Assembly (NCBI RefSeq): GCF_027943255.1
Contig: NW_026562179.1
Coordinates: forward strand, 6,140,501-6,204,500
Length of the DNA: 64,000 bases
DNA from: Anastrepha obliqua
Lineage: Eukaryota; Arthropoda; Insecta; Diptera; Tephritidae
Direction: 5' to 3'
Shown: positions 41,717-52,185 of the stretch, in pieces
Numbering within the stretch: the first letter of the stretch is position 1
Layout: the number at the start of each line of letters is the position of its first letter
Made by a program: the position numbers and the translations under genes
The notes under the pieces: generated by a model
Told to the model about the DNA's origin: nothing
The model's input: the letters and a program-made list of their open reading frames with translations, nothing else
Databases searched by the model: none

Positions 41717-41900
41717 ACATACAAAAAAGCTCTAGATCCAGCATTTAATGCAGAATATAACACGCTTGGTGGTTTAACCAGTATATGTTTGCATTGCAAT
41801 GCTAAACATTTTAAATGTGAAAAGGTAACTTTCCATTATTGAAAAACTTTGGTAAACTTGACAAAGAAACATTTTTTATAGGGAAGAAATCAATTCCTTA
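41717..41900 (+). pseudogene. Heli-1 N-terminal zinc motif
   Basis: The frame reads DPAFNAEYNTLGGLTSICLH then CNAKHFKCEK, and after about 57 bases FLTCCHGGKVHIPIP. CxxC-A-KHF-x-E followed by CCxxGKV is the N-terminal zinc-binding motif of animal Helitron proteins. A GT...AG stretch of about 56 bases (41826-41881) separates the two halves, but as read the phases do not match, so it is either a small intron plus one indel or a frameshift. Confidence 0.6.
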
Positions 41901-42637
41901 CATGCTGTCACGGTGGGAAAGTGCATATACCCATACCTCGCGTACCTGATTTTTTGGAAAGGGTTTTTGAAACTAATTTGAACTCTTTCCGGTCCCTTTA
42001 CTTAGAGAATATAAGACAAATAAATAGCTCATTCGCTTTTGCATCTTTTGAAGCTAAAATTGTAGAGCCACCAGGACGTGGCCCTTATTGTTTTCGGATA
42101 CATGGATCAATTTACCATCGAGTGGGTCCTCTTCATGCTAATAATGATTCAAACTCATTATATGCACAGCTTTATATACTTGATACTGACCAAGCCACTG
42201 ACATTCGACTACAAAGGAATGCAAATTGCGATAGTTCCTTGATGAAATGCCTACACGAGATGATATCAACCGTGAATCCCTTAGCCCGTCAGTATAAATT
42301 TATGGCACAAGTTGAACGCGAGGAGGAACAGAGGGCACGACAGGAAAATCGAGTTCCGCACAAAGTGAGCATGATTTTCTTCAGTAGTCATGCGAATCGG
42401 CGTTATAATTTGCCTAACTGCTCAGAAATTGCAGCCGTTTTCACAACTGAGGATGGTGAGCCACCGGCAAGCCGTGATTTAAGAGTATTTTCTCACAGGT
42501 CAGACACACAGTATTGCACCACGATTTCAACTTTACACGATTATGTTATGCGTCAAGCAGAACTAGAAAATGCACGCCCGTCCAGGCTCACCTCGCAATA
42601 TGAATATGCATTACCAAGATGCCATGGCTATTGTTAG
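41882..42637 (+). pseudogene. Heli-1 N-terminal domain (Helitron_like_N)
   Basis: Open from the zinc motif through VPDFLERVFETNLNSFRSLY, ENIRQINSSFAFASFEAK, GPYCFRIHGSIYHRVGPLHA, YAQLYILDTDQA and MKCLHEMISTVNPLARQYKF. FRxxIRxYNxxFAFxS...RVxGxxYHxxGxLxP...QLYIxD is the domain before Rep in Helitron proteins. A frameshift near 42595 separates it from the Rep domain, where YEYALPRCHGYC in this frame corresponds to QDAMAIVRKHGKP in the next. Confidence 0.8.
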
Positions 42638-43784
42638 AAAACATGGAAAGCCGTCACTTTTCATAACTTTTACCTCTAATCCAAAATGGCCTGAGATAAC
42701 TCAAAACATTGAACAGTATCAAGTACCCCAAATGCGTCCTGAGTGAATAGCGCGAGTTTTTAAGCAAAAACTAAAAGATCTTTTAAATGATATTTCAAAA
42801 AAGCATGTATTTGGAAGGGTGAAATATTTTCCATACGTAATAGAATTTCAAAAAAGAGGTCTATCGCATGCACATATTTTGGTTGCTCTTCATGATGCAG
42901 ATGCCATTATTGATGCTTCTATTATAGACTTGGCTGTTTGTGCTGAAATTCCGAATAAAGAAACTGAGCCTGAACTTTATGAAATTATTTTAAAATGTAT
43001 GGTGCATGGCCCATGTGGCCCACTTAATCCTTCATCGCCTTGCATGTCTGAATCTGGAGAATGCACAAAAAAATATCCAAAACTATTTCAAGAAGTTACT
43101 TTGCAAGGTGTCAATGGGTATCTCCAGTATCGTCGCCACGATGACGGGAGCAAAGTTTTAGTTCGAGTCAATCAAAACCAAATTGAATTAGATAATCGAT
43201 GGATCGTACCATATAATAAATACTTAACAAAAAAATACGCCGCTCACATCAATGTTGAAATATGTTCTTCAATCAAAAGTGTTAAGTACCTACATAAATA
43301 TATCTATAAAGGATATGATTGTGCAAGTATTCAGATCATTGAACAACCTGTTAGTAACTGCATTAATTTTGATGAGATAACGACTTTTGTAGATGCTAGG
43401 TATGTAAGCGCACCAGAAGCGTGTTGGAGACTTTTTGAATTTCCAATGCAGGAAAAATCACACACAGTAAAACCTCTTGCGGTACACCTTCCAAATTTAC
43501 AAAATATTTACTTTCGTGAAGATAGTGCTATTATAGCAGAAGCGATTATGGAATTCCGAGACACTACACTTACTGCGTACTTTAAGCTGAATACAATAGA
43601 TACTTTTGCTAATACATTGACTTACCAAGAAATTCCTGAACATTACACTTGGCAACAAGGCTCACGTTCGTGGCAGAGAAGAAAAAATTTAGCCAACGCA
43701 ATAGGCAGAATTTATACGGTCGATCCAAAGGATCGAGAACGATTTGCATTACGTTTACTGTTAGTTTCCATAAAGGGTCCTTAA
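42597..43784 (+). pseudogene. Heli-1 Rep (HUH endonuclease) domain
   Basis: Reads MAIVRKHGKPSLFITFTSNP KWPEI (Rep motif 1), one stop near 42745 (RPE-stop-IARVF), then VIEFQKRGLSHAHILVAL with an intact HAH metal site, AEIPNKETEPELYEIIL, MVHGPCGPLNPSSPCM, CTKKYPKLF, RRHDDGSKVLV, AHINVEICSSIKSVKYLHKY, and IYKGYDCASI. The YLHKYIYKG segment supplies the two-Tyr motif (Y-x3-Y). The enzyme nicks and joins single strands at the Helitron ends. Catalytic residues are kept; the stop and frameshift are the visible lesions. Confidence 0.85.
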
Positions 43785-45500
43785 TCATACAATGATTTAT
43801 TGACAGTTGGTAATGAGCTCCTCTCTTCTTTTTGGGAATCGGCCGTCAAACGAAAGCTATTAGTGGATAACTCGGAATGGGTTGCTGTTTTGACAGAAGT
43901 TTCTACCTTCAAAATGCCGTCACAGTTAAGACGTATTTTTGCCATGATTTGCGTGTTTGGAGAACCTACTTCGACCCTTGAACTTTAAACAACATTTAAA
44001 GAATATTTTATTGAAGATTTTGTAAGAGATAATAATGTAGTAGAAAGTGAAATATTGGCGCTGCGGGAATTTAATCAAATTTAACTTTCCCTCAATACAT
44101 CTTTAAAACATTTTGGTTTGCCGGAAGTTTCTCTTGCAGACAACCTTACAACTTTAACAACTGACATTGAAGTCGATTTGATATGCGCACAAACATTAAA
44201 AGATCAGCTTAATCGAGAACAAAAACACATTTTTGACGAAGTATGTACAATGTTAAATGATGACTGCATATCTGTTAAAGCTGTTTTATTGATGGACCTG
44301 GTGGCTCTGGAAAAACATTTCTATATAAAACTCTTACTCACTATATTCGTGGTATTGGAGAAACAGTGATTACCGTAGCTTGGACAGGTATAGCTTCAAT
44401 TTTGTTGCCAGGCGGGCGAACTGCTCACAGCGTTTTTAAATTCCCCATACCGTTGACTGAATCGTCAGTTTCTTTGGTAAAACCAAACACTAAAGCTGTT
44501 CAGGCATTAAAGGCAGCAAAAGCTATTATTTGGGATGAAGCTAGCATGGTACCTGGCAGAGCTCTGTTGTGTTTAGATCGTCTTTTGCGCGATATTCACC
44601 AAAATGAGACGCCTTTTGGTGGGAAAATTATTATTCTGGGTGGAGACTTTAGGCAAGTTTTGCCTGTGGTACCGAGAAGTACGCGAACTGGCATAGTTGA
44701 TAATTGTTTAAAGCGTTGCTCTTTGTGGAAATTTTTTAAATCATTTAAGCTCACAATCAATATGCGTAGTCAAGAACCCGACTATTGTAATTTTCTTTTG
44801 CGCATAGGACACGGCGAAGGGCAAGATAATGATCAAATTCTTTTAAAAAACGGAAACCTCATTGACTGGGTTTTCCAACCAAATAATGGAACAATAGAAA
44901 TCGATAATTTAAAAGTCCGAGCCATATTATATCCAAAAAATGATCAATGTGCCATTATAAACTCGAGTATAGTCGATATGCTACCTGATCAAGAGTGCAC
45001 ATATCTCAGCGGTGATACGATTGTTTCACAAGATTCACAAGATCAGGTAAGATTCCCTGTGGAATTTTTACACTCCCTCAATTTAAGTGGAAATCCGCCG
45101 CATAAGCCTCAATTGAAAATTGGAACACAGATAATGTTGGTTCGCAATTTAAGCCCAGCAGAAGGATTGGTGAATGGCACACGACTTATCGTAAAAGAAA
45201 TGCATCCGAATTGTTTGCACGCGGAAGTGTTATGCGGAGAAGCTCAGGGAAGGCGATTTCTATTGCCTCGTATAAATTTGCAGCCGAGCGAAACCACACT
45301 TCCTTTTACGTTGAAGCGCCGCCAATTTCCCATTATAATAGCCTTCGCCATAACAATAAATAAGGCCCAGGGAGGATTGCTTTGCTCACGGCCAACTTTA
45401 TGTTGCGTTAAGCCGGGTTAGATCCTGGGAAAATATACGAGTTCAAATGGGCAATAACGAAAACTTGACGTTGAATGTAGTTTATAATGAAGTAGTTTAA
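43785..45500 (+). pseudogene. Heli-1 Pif1-type helicase domain
   Basis: After stops near 43784, 43988 and 44082 the frame reads DQLNREQKHIFDEVC, shifts near 44285, then IDGPGGSGKTFLYKTL (Walker A), VAWTGIASILLPGGRTAHSV (Ia), IIWDEASMVPGRALLCLD (II), IILGGDFRQVLPVVP (III), TINMRSQ (IV), GTQIMLVRNLSPAEGLVNGT, IAFAITINKAQG (V), and after a frameshift near 45380 AHGQLYVALSRVRSWENIRV (VI), ending at TAA 45498-45500. All helicase motifs are intact; only frame breaks disable it. Confidence 0.88.
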
Positions 45501-45651
45501 AAAAAAAAGTTACCGATTTAACTGAAAAAAATTTTAAAAATGTTATATGCATAAGTTCTTACATACCTATTACATATGAATAAAAATATACACTTTTCTA
45601 ATCATCATAACTTTTAATATATAAAAGTGTCACATATGCTGTTTACTTTCC

Positions 45652-45668
45652 GTGGGAAAAAAGCCCAC
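45652..45668 (+). repeat. Heli-1 3' hairpin
   Basis: GTGGGAAAAAAGCCCAC folds into a five-base-pair stem. It lies 22 bases upstream of the final CTAG, the position of the Helitron 3' termination hairpin. Confidence 0.85.
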
Positions 45669-45693
45669 CCAATTTTCGGGGGTTACGTACTAG

Positions 45694-45965
45694 TCTTGTA
45701 TGATTTCAACAAGCAGAAGTGCTGCCAGACACCTTAAAAATACACAATATAAAACATCGTAGAAGATAATAAATGTATAAAAATAAGAAATTTTATAGTT
45801 CGGATCTACATTTATGCATATAATAATAGTAATTAATTAATACTTGATTTGTAGTAAAATATGTTTGTATGCATTTTCAGTTTATGGATTTGTATTTGAT
45901 GGGTATATTTAGATTTTTATTAAAAAATTGTTTAATACATATGTGTGTATATATTATGATACATA
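45694..45965 (+). repeat. Repeat R in segment copy 1
   Basis: CAACAAGCAGAAGTGCTGCC onward to the long-arm MITE. Near-identical to 55357-55625 and homologous to the older copy split at 25049/26520. Confidence 0.8.
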
Positions 45966-46660
45966 CAGTCAGCGTCAAAATAAAGTGTACACAACATATT
46001 GTTAAGATTTGACTATTTGGTTACTTATTTTATAATTTCAATTATTTGTTTAAAAAATGTGGTTCGCACTAAAGTAAAATTCATATAAACTAAGGTTTCA
46101 AACTTAACACAAAATTTATAAAAAATCTGCAAATGTTCAGCAAAATGTCACAAGTTTTACTAGGAATTTATAGAAAATTTTCAGGTACGCAGTTTTGTAG
46201 ACTATTGAATTTTAGTGTAATAAATTGCAAGTTTTGAGTACATTAAAAATTACACTGAGTTTTGACAATTTTTTTAGGAAGCGCTCTTGCACATTTTCTC
46301 TATTCGACACAATTTTCTTACAAAAAAACATCCTATACCGTAGCAGAAAAAATTGTGAAAAATCAACGGAATTTTGAATGTAGATACTTAAAGCTTGCAC
46401 TTTATTATACCAAAATGCAATAGTCTACAAAACTGCGTACCTGAAATTTTTCTATAAATTCCTTGTAAAAATTGTGAAATTTTGCTAAACATTTGCAGAA
46501 CTTGTATAAATTTTGTGTTAAGTTTGAAACCTTAGTTTATATGCATTTTATTTTAGTACGAACCATATTTTTATAAACAAATAATTAAAATTATAAAATA
46601 AGTAAACAAATAGTAAAATCTTAACAATATGTGGTGTACACTTTATTTTGACGCTGACAG
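45966..46660. mobile_element. Long-arm MITE, copy 1
   Basis: Left arm CAGTCAGCGTCAAAATAAAG...; right end, inverted, CTGTCAGCGTCAAAATAAAG. The two arms match for about 240 bases each, to TTTTGTAGACTATTG and CAATAGTCTACAAAA, leaving about 215 bases in the middle. TA flanks both ends. No transposase. The CAGT start and TA target suggest a Tc1-like source. Confidence 0.85.
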
Positions 46661-46734
46661 TATATGTACATTCTTTATTTAAAAAAATAGCGATGCGCAA
46701 CATATCATTATTTTAATCTTACTAAATATTAAAT

Positions 46735-46830
46735 AATTATTTTTGCGTAAAACTCCTTTCTGCATAGATGGCTTGTGGCCGCGCTTAAAAAAAACCCTCA
46801 TCAGTTCGCAACCAGCTACACTATCCAAAG
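46735..46830 (-). pseudogene. Mariner 5' scrap related to mar-3
   Basis: TTTTTGCGTAAAACTCCTTT and GGCCGCGCTT match 61875-61920 (the sequence upstream of the mar-3 core). Confidence 0.5.
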
Positions 46831-47098
46831 TATTAGGTGCGCAACTAGGTGCTCGCTGCTTCTTTGATGCAAATACAATTTTATTCAGAAAAAATGGTTA
46901 CAAGTGAATCATTGAAGGTATTGCCCATCACTGGCTACTACTTTTTCCCATCTTTATGGTAGATCTCGTATACCGTCGCGGTAAAACTGTTCATCTTTTG
47001 AGTCTATCCACGTATCGATCGGAACAGGTGATAATCGAACGGGCAATATCTGGAGAATATGACGGGTTCGGTAGGATTTCCCATTTCAGTGTTTCCAG

Positions 47099-47430
47099 GT
47101 AGGTTTTAATGGGTTTGGCAACGTGAGGCCGAGCGTTGTCATGCTGTATAATCACTTTTTCATGCCTGTTCGCGTATTGCGGCCGCTTCTTGCGCAGTGC
47201 TGTTGATGTTTTTGTTGTAGTGGTAAAGAAGCCCGGTCAGTGTATAGTAGTAGTAATACCGGTAGGTTTTAACGGGTTTGGCAACGTGAGGCCGAGCGTT
47301 GTCATGCTGTATAATCACTTTTTCATGCCTCTCCGTGTATTGCGGCCGCTTCTTGCGCAGTGCTGTTGTTGTTGTAGCAATAAGATAAGCCTGGTCAGTG
47401 TAGAGTAGTAGTAGTATAGGTCGTCTTCGT
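47099..47430. repeat. Tandem duplication of about 164 bp across the mar-2/LINE-A junction
   Basis: Two units beginning AGGTTTTAA(T/C)GGGTTTGG. Each holds the mar-2 segment TCATGCTGTATAATCACTTT, the insertion site GCGCAGTGCT and the start of the LINE-A tail (TTGTTGTAG...GGTCAGTGTA). So the duplication happened after LINE-A inserted. The duplicated segment at 56643 has lost this block. Confidence 0.8.
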
Positions 47431-47682
47431 CGGACTCATCTAAATGTAGGCCCAGGAAACACGCTGTTTTGACAAGTTGGGTTCAGAGGGAGAGGGGTGT
47501 TAGATGAGTAGGTTTTAAAGGGCATGTGAATAGGTGGTTAGTGTCGTGCAGGGTGCCTTCACATGCCGGATATAAGTTTGGCAGCCTCTTCTAAGTTACC
47601 GGAATTACTCAGGTTTTTCCCGACCAAGGGATGCCGGCCCAGTAAACTAGCCGTGTCTAGTGAACAGCCCATCATCCTTCAT
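47202..47682 (-). mobile_element. LINE-A insertion with 5' inversion (twin-primed) in mar-2
   Basis: The target site GCAGTGCT occurs at 47194-47201 and 47683-47690. Between them lie the LINE-A 3' end in minus orientation (tail at 47206, C-terminal coding to about 47570) and then about 110 bases of the LINE-A 5' end in plus orientation (GGCAGCC...CCAGTAAACTAGCC). The 5' end of the RNA is at the internal junction, as in twin priming. The 3' segment ends at CCGGATATAAGTTT; no coding capacity. Confidence 0.8.
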
Positions 47683-48073
47683 GCAGTGCTCGGCTCAATC
47701 GCATCAAGTGAAGTCGATACCGATCCTCAGTGGTGGTTTCGCTTGGTTTTAACAGTTCATAATAAATAACACCAACTTGGTCCCACCAAATACATAGCAT
47801 AACCTTCGTAGCGTGAATATTCGACCGAGGCGACGACGTAGAAGCATGACCGGGCAGTCCGCATGACTTTCTTTTCTTTGGATTGCTGTAATGAAATCAT
47901 TTTTCATCACCCGCCACTATGCGATGGAGTAACCCTTTCCTCTTTTGCCGCTGGAGCAGTTGTTCACAGGCGAAAAAACGACGTTCAACATCCGTTGGTT
48001 TTCATTCATGGCTTCCTTATGAAGTCCTCTGTTTCTGAATAATTCCCAAAGCATGCAATTGCTTGGAAATTGG

Positions 48074-48640
48074 AAGCAAGAGTTGTATTTGCGAATATCT
48101 TGTAGAAAACGTTTAGACTCGTCAAACATTCCTGACGTCAAACTTAGCGACACCTTTCCGTTGCAGCAACACATTCCTGGAGCTTCATTTAGAAATTTTT
48201 TTGCATTACAATGTGAACAAATCATATCCATTAGACTAATAGTAATATTTGGATGTGAACTATAGTCCAACGTTGGGTCGTAATTAAAAGCTGCATTATG
48301 CATATCAAAATTAAAATCTCTGCGTGATGCAAGATGTGCCATACGATTTTGTTCCATCCGAGTATGGCGCTGTCATGTAGCATGAAAGTCTGTTTTCGTG
48401 TTGCTGTTCACTCTTGTTTTATTTTGCATCTTTCTTTCTCTTTGCCCCAGTGGATTGTCTTGATAATGTAGATTTTCTTCTTGTCGGCATATTGTGATCT
48501 CGTGAAACGAATCTGCATGGAGTAAATAAAAGTCTCATATTTTAAAAACTTTTGTAGAAATGAGACAATAGCGTGAGTAGTTGGTCTTGAATCTGCATTC
48601 CATTCATATATCTATATATATATAATTTTTCATTCCAGTT
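48074..48640 (-). pseudogene. Heli-2-type N-terminal fragment
   Basis: Minus strand: RQEENLHYQDNPLGQRER upstream, then MEQNRMAHLASRRDFNFDMH, AFNYDPTLDYSSHPNITISL, MDMICSHCNAKKFLNEAPGM and CCCNGKVSLSL. CxxC-A-KKF-x-E and CCNGKV form the Helitron N-terminal zinc motif. It joins mar-2 at 48073 so that one frame (48357-47917) runs across both. Confidence 0.75.
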
Positions 48641-48669
48641 ATTTGGTTGACTCGAATGCTTTTTTCAGG

Positions 48670-48871
48670 TATTATTTTAATGAACAGCTTATATGGATTA
48701 TGAAGTCTAGAGTGTGCTATAAATAGTGGGAAATAGGAAAAACTAAGATTAAACCCGCGGCCCCGCTCGCGTAAGAGTAGTTTTGAGGGATTTAGGATAT
48801 GTATATAAAAGAATTACAAACAATAATTTCATAGAAAATATTTTTTTATTAATAACCATAATATTACATTA
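48670..48871 (-). mobile_element. Short Helitron of the Heli-2 family, 3' part
   Basis: 48751-48871 matches the Heli-2 3' end at 27288-27415 (ACCCGCGGCCCCGCTCGCGT, ATAGTTTTGAGGG-like, CCATAATATTAC). 48672-48745 repeats the element's own internal sequence seen at 52298-52360. The CTAG terminus is not preserved. The LINE-A target duplication CCCGGCATCCGTTG follows at 48872-48885. Confidence 0.65.
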
Positions 48872-48882
48872 CCCGGCATCCG

Positions 48883-48885
<3 letters not shown>

Positions 48886-48915
<30 letters not shown>

Positions 48916-51900
48916 TAACAGCATAGGTAGCCCTGTCTGTGTAAGCATATCATCGGTCGTCTTCGTCTAGCTCATCTAGGGATAGGCCCAGGAAACATGC
49001 TGTTGCGACGGGATAGGTCCAGAGGGAGAGGGGGGTTAGATGAGTCGGTTTGAGGGGGCATGTGAAGAGGTGGTTAGTGTCGTGCGGGGTACCTTCACAT
49101 GCCGGACATGTGTTTGGTATGTCGGGGTCGATTCTGGATATGTAGGAGTTTAACCTGCTACAGTATCCAGAACGTAATTGTGCCAGTGTTACACGAGTCT
49201 CACGGGGAAGCTGGAGCTCTTCATCTGCGATAGGTGGTGGTTGGACTCCGATTACGGCATTCACAGGACGGGAGTTCATGAAGGTGGTAACGGTCTCCCG
49301 GTGAATGTCGTTTATTGACTGTCTACATACTGTCTGGTCCAGAAGGTTTCGGTCAGTTTTGTCCTGGATTTCGTCAGCGTAGTCTAAGAAGTGTCTCCTG
49401 ACGTATCTGGGAGGCGACTCAGGCTCAAGCAGATGTCTGCAGGGGTAAAACCTGCGGTAACATCCCAGCAGGAACTGCTTGCTGAGCAGTTTGTTATGCT
49501 CCGCTACTGGGAGCATTTGTGCCTCGTTGTGAAGATATTGTATGGGAGATATCAGGAGGCACCCGGTCGCTGTCCGAATGGCGGTATTTTGACATGTCTG
49601 TAGCTTTGTCCACTGCGAATCACTAGTTCCAGGCGACCAGACAGGCGCAGCATAGTTGAGAACCGGCGGGCCAATTGCCTTAAATGTCGAAAGCAACAGT
49701 TCTTTGTCTTTGCCCCAAGTGCTACCGGCCAGCGATTTGAGGACCTTGTTGCGATTTTGGACTTTTGTGGCAATTGCGGTTGTATGCGCAGAGAAGGAGA
49801 GCAAGCTGTCAAAGGTTATACCCAAAATTTTGGGGTTATTTACCGTCGGAATTGGTGTGTCGTCGACTTTTACCTTAAGGGACAGTTTGACCTCCTTTGC
49901 CCAGGTGGTGAAGAGGGTCGCCGTGGACTTGGTGGGGGAAAGTTGGAGATTCCTCGCAGTGAAAAACACAGGCCATCGATGTCATTGCCCGACGCCATTA
50001 TCGTGCAGTCGTCAGCGTATGAGATCAGGGAAACTCCCGCTGGTGGTTGGGGGAGCTTCGAGATGTAGAAGTTAAAAAGCAAGGGAGAAAGGACACCACC
50101 CTGCGGTACACGTTGCTTAATCTTCGTCTGCTTTGATATTTGATCTCGAAAAATCACTGACGAGTGCCGACCGCTCAGGTAGTTCGCGGACCACCTCTTC
50201 AGCCCTGACGGGAGTATCGACTGATAAATATCATCTAGTAGCGTGGAATGGCTGACTGTATCGAAAGCCTTCTTTAGATCCAACGCTACTAGGACAGTCC
50301 TCTCGCAGGGGCGGTTTTGGTTAAGCCCGCGATTTATTTGGGCGTTTATGGCGGTGAGTGCAGTGGTGGTGCTGTGCACTCGTCGGAATCCGTGCTGATG
50401 TGGGGCTGGGGCCAGGTGTGTCGTGTAGAGTGGGAGTAGGAGGGCTTCAAGTGTCTTCACTACTGGGGAAAGGAGAGTTATCGGCCGATAAGACTCCCCT
50501 TGGTGGGCGGGTTTCCCAGGTTTCAGTAGTGGGACCACTCTCCCTGCTTTCCACTTGTCAGGGATGATGAGAGTGGCCACGGACAAATTGAAAACCCTTG
50601 TGAGGAATCCTACTCCCAGGGGTCCCAGATGCTTCAGCATCAGCGCGTTTAATCCGTGAGGGCCAAGGGCTTTCGATGATTTCGATTTGTTGATGGCCCC
50701 TGAACCTCATCACCGGAGAAAGTAAGTGGCGCACTGTCGTTCGTCAGTTTGTGCAGCCTTCTGGTAACACGACGTTTGGTTCTGTCGCCCGGAGGATGCA
50801 GTATGAAAAGCCGGCTAAAATAGCTCGCGCATCTCTTCGGGTCCGACGAAGTGCAACCGTTGAAGGTGATAGCCACCTTGTCGTTGTGCTTCGTCGGGTT
50901 CGACAGGGACCTAACGGTGGACCAGAGCTTACTCACCCCAGAGGTGAGGCTACAGGTCTTCAGGTGCTCAACCCATTTGGTCCGCTTATGTTGATTTACC
51001 AGTTGCCTGATCTCCAAATTGAGATCTCTTATGCGGGGATCCCCGGGATCGGCCTGGCGTATGTGGTCACGCTCGTTTGCTAAACTGGATGCTTCGGCTG
51101 GGAAATGAGGACGAATGTTCTTATAACTTCCAGCTGGAATGAAGCGAGCCGCAGCAGCTGTGAGCACCTTGCGGAATGCGCGTTCGCCCACGCGCACATC
51201 AGTGGGGATGGGAAGAGCGGCGAAGGTGTCCTCGGTGAATTCCGTGAAGCCGGCCCAATTAGCTTTTTTAAAGTTAAAACAGGACCGGTGATTCGCGGAA
51301 ACGAAGTCGGCAGGTCTCTCAATCGAGACGATAATGGGCAAGTGGTCTGATGCAAGCGATAGCATAGGTCGCCACGTTATGCTATTTATCAGACCAGCGC
51401 TAGCAATTGTTAGGTCAGGCGAGCTGCTGCAATTGCCCACTGCCCTGGTGGGGGCTTCGTCGTTCACTGTGCTGAATGTCGAGTCGTCTATCTGCTCTGC
51501 CAGTTGCTGTCCCCTACGATCATTTGGCAGGCTTGAATGCCAAAGATCGTGATGCGCATTAAAGTCACCTACAACCAATCGGTTTTCACCTCTGATGAGC
51601 GCACCTATATCAGGGTGATATCCTGCCGGGCAGCAGATGACAGGGGGTATATATATGTTAAATAGTTCGAGCTCGGAATCGCCTGACCGGACAGCTATGC
51701 TTTGACATTCTAAGGTGCTGTCCCTGCGGTCGACTCCTTCATCGATGAGACGATACCGCACTGTGTGGTGGACTAGAAACGTTATAGCCATCCCTGGTGA
51801 TCAGAGATGACCTAGCGTGCAGCTTTGTTTCTTGGACCGCAGCTATTTTAATACTGTGCCGGCTCATAAAGTCAACTATCTCGTCGACCTTACTCGTAAG

Positions 51901-52171
51901 TCCGTTGCAGTTAAACTGGAGAAGCTTGAAGCTTCTCGGTGAGGTTTGTGTAATTCGGGGGGTGAGGGACGCGTGGGGTTGTCTACGTTGGACCTGCTGC
52001 GGAATCCACTGTGGTTGTTGCGGCCTGATGGTGGTGGGCGGCCGCGCCTCCGGGTTCGGTGGTGGGTGCAGAGCTCTGCAGCAGGGGGCAACGTAGGCAG
52101 TTGTCCACTCACGGGTGGTGCGCAGGCCGGAACATCTCCGAAAATGGCACCAGCCATTGCAGGAATTGCAT
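48886..52171 (-). mobile_element. LINE-A copy with target-site duplication in a short Helitron
   Basis: The 14-base duplication CCCGGCATCCGTTG is at 48872-48885 and 52172-52185. The tail is a perfect run of about ten GTT units (minus strand AAC) at 48886-48914. The 5' end is truncated inside the second PHD-like cluster. At 3,286 bp it is the reference for the minus-strand copies. Confidence 0.88.
48950..51791 (-). pseudogene. LINE-A endonuclease-RT open frames
   Basis: Same three frames and the same two lesions as the 33642-36483 copy: the break at EVQG near 50705 and the roughly 50-base loss after NDIDGLC near 49976. The endonuclease frame (51791-50649) translates identically over all 380 codons. 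The RT frames differ: for example KQTKIKQRVPQGG here against KQRKIKQGVPQGG, and KPAHQG against KPANQG. YADD, both endonuclease Asp/His motifs and the zinc tail CPACEGTPHDTNHLFTCP are present. Confidence 0.85.
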
Positions 52172-52185
52172 CCCGGCATCCGTTG

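Larger units (their letters stand above)
40324..45693 (+). mobile_element. Heli-1: near-complete Helitron, 5,370 bp
   Basis: Starts TCTATAGTATTATTTTAAAA and ends GGGGGTTACGTACTAG, with a hairpin (GTGGG-aaaaaag-CCCAC, 45652-45668) about 22 bases before the CTAG. Immediately outside is ATTA on the left and TCTTG on the right. The duplicate reads ATTATCTTG at 55348-55356 without interruption, so Heli-1 sits exactly between A and T with no target duplication, as Helitrons do. Inside are an N-terminal zinc motif, Rep and Pif1-type helicase in plus orientation, with a few frameshifts. Confidence 0.92.
35276..48073. repeat. Segmental duplication, copy 1 (carries Heli-1)
   Basis: From about 35276 to 48073 the order and sequence match 50584-57284: LINE-A right half, short Helitron 5' end, AT-rich core, SINE-1, 307-bp tandem array, repeat R, long-arm MITE and mar-2 with a twin-primed LINE-A. 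Differences: Heli-1 (5,370 bp) and a third tandem unit are extra here, about 436 bp around 47007-47442 is missing in the other copy, and the other copy has 22 extra bases near 51903. The right limit is inside mar-2 (after CAATTGCTTGGAAA), where Helitron sequence begins. Confidence 0.85.
46833..48073 (-). mobile_element. mar-2 copy B, split by a LINE-A insertion and truncated
   Basis: The 3' terminus TTAGGTGCGCAACTAGG stands beside TA (46831-46832). The coding sequence runs minus: C-terminal segment 46890-47200, then after the LINE-A insertion TKVMLCIWWDQVGVIYYELL at 47710-47830 and TGDEK near 47910. It ends at 48073, where Helitron sequence is joined in mid-codon. Part of it (47099-47430) is tandemly repeated. 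Confidence 0.8.

Noticed and set aside
51105..51552. Plus-strand frames opposite the LINE-A endonuclease
   Set aside because: Shadows of the 380-codon endonuclease frame.
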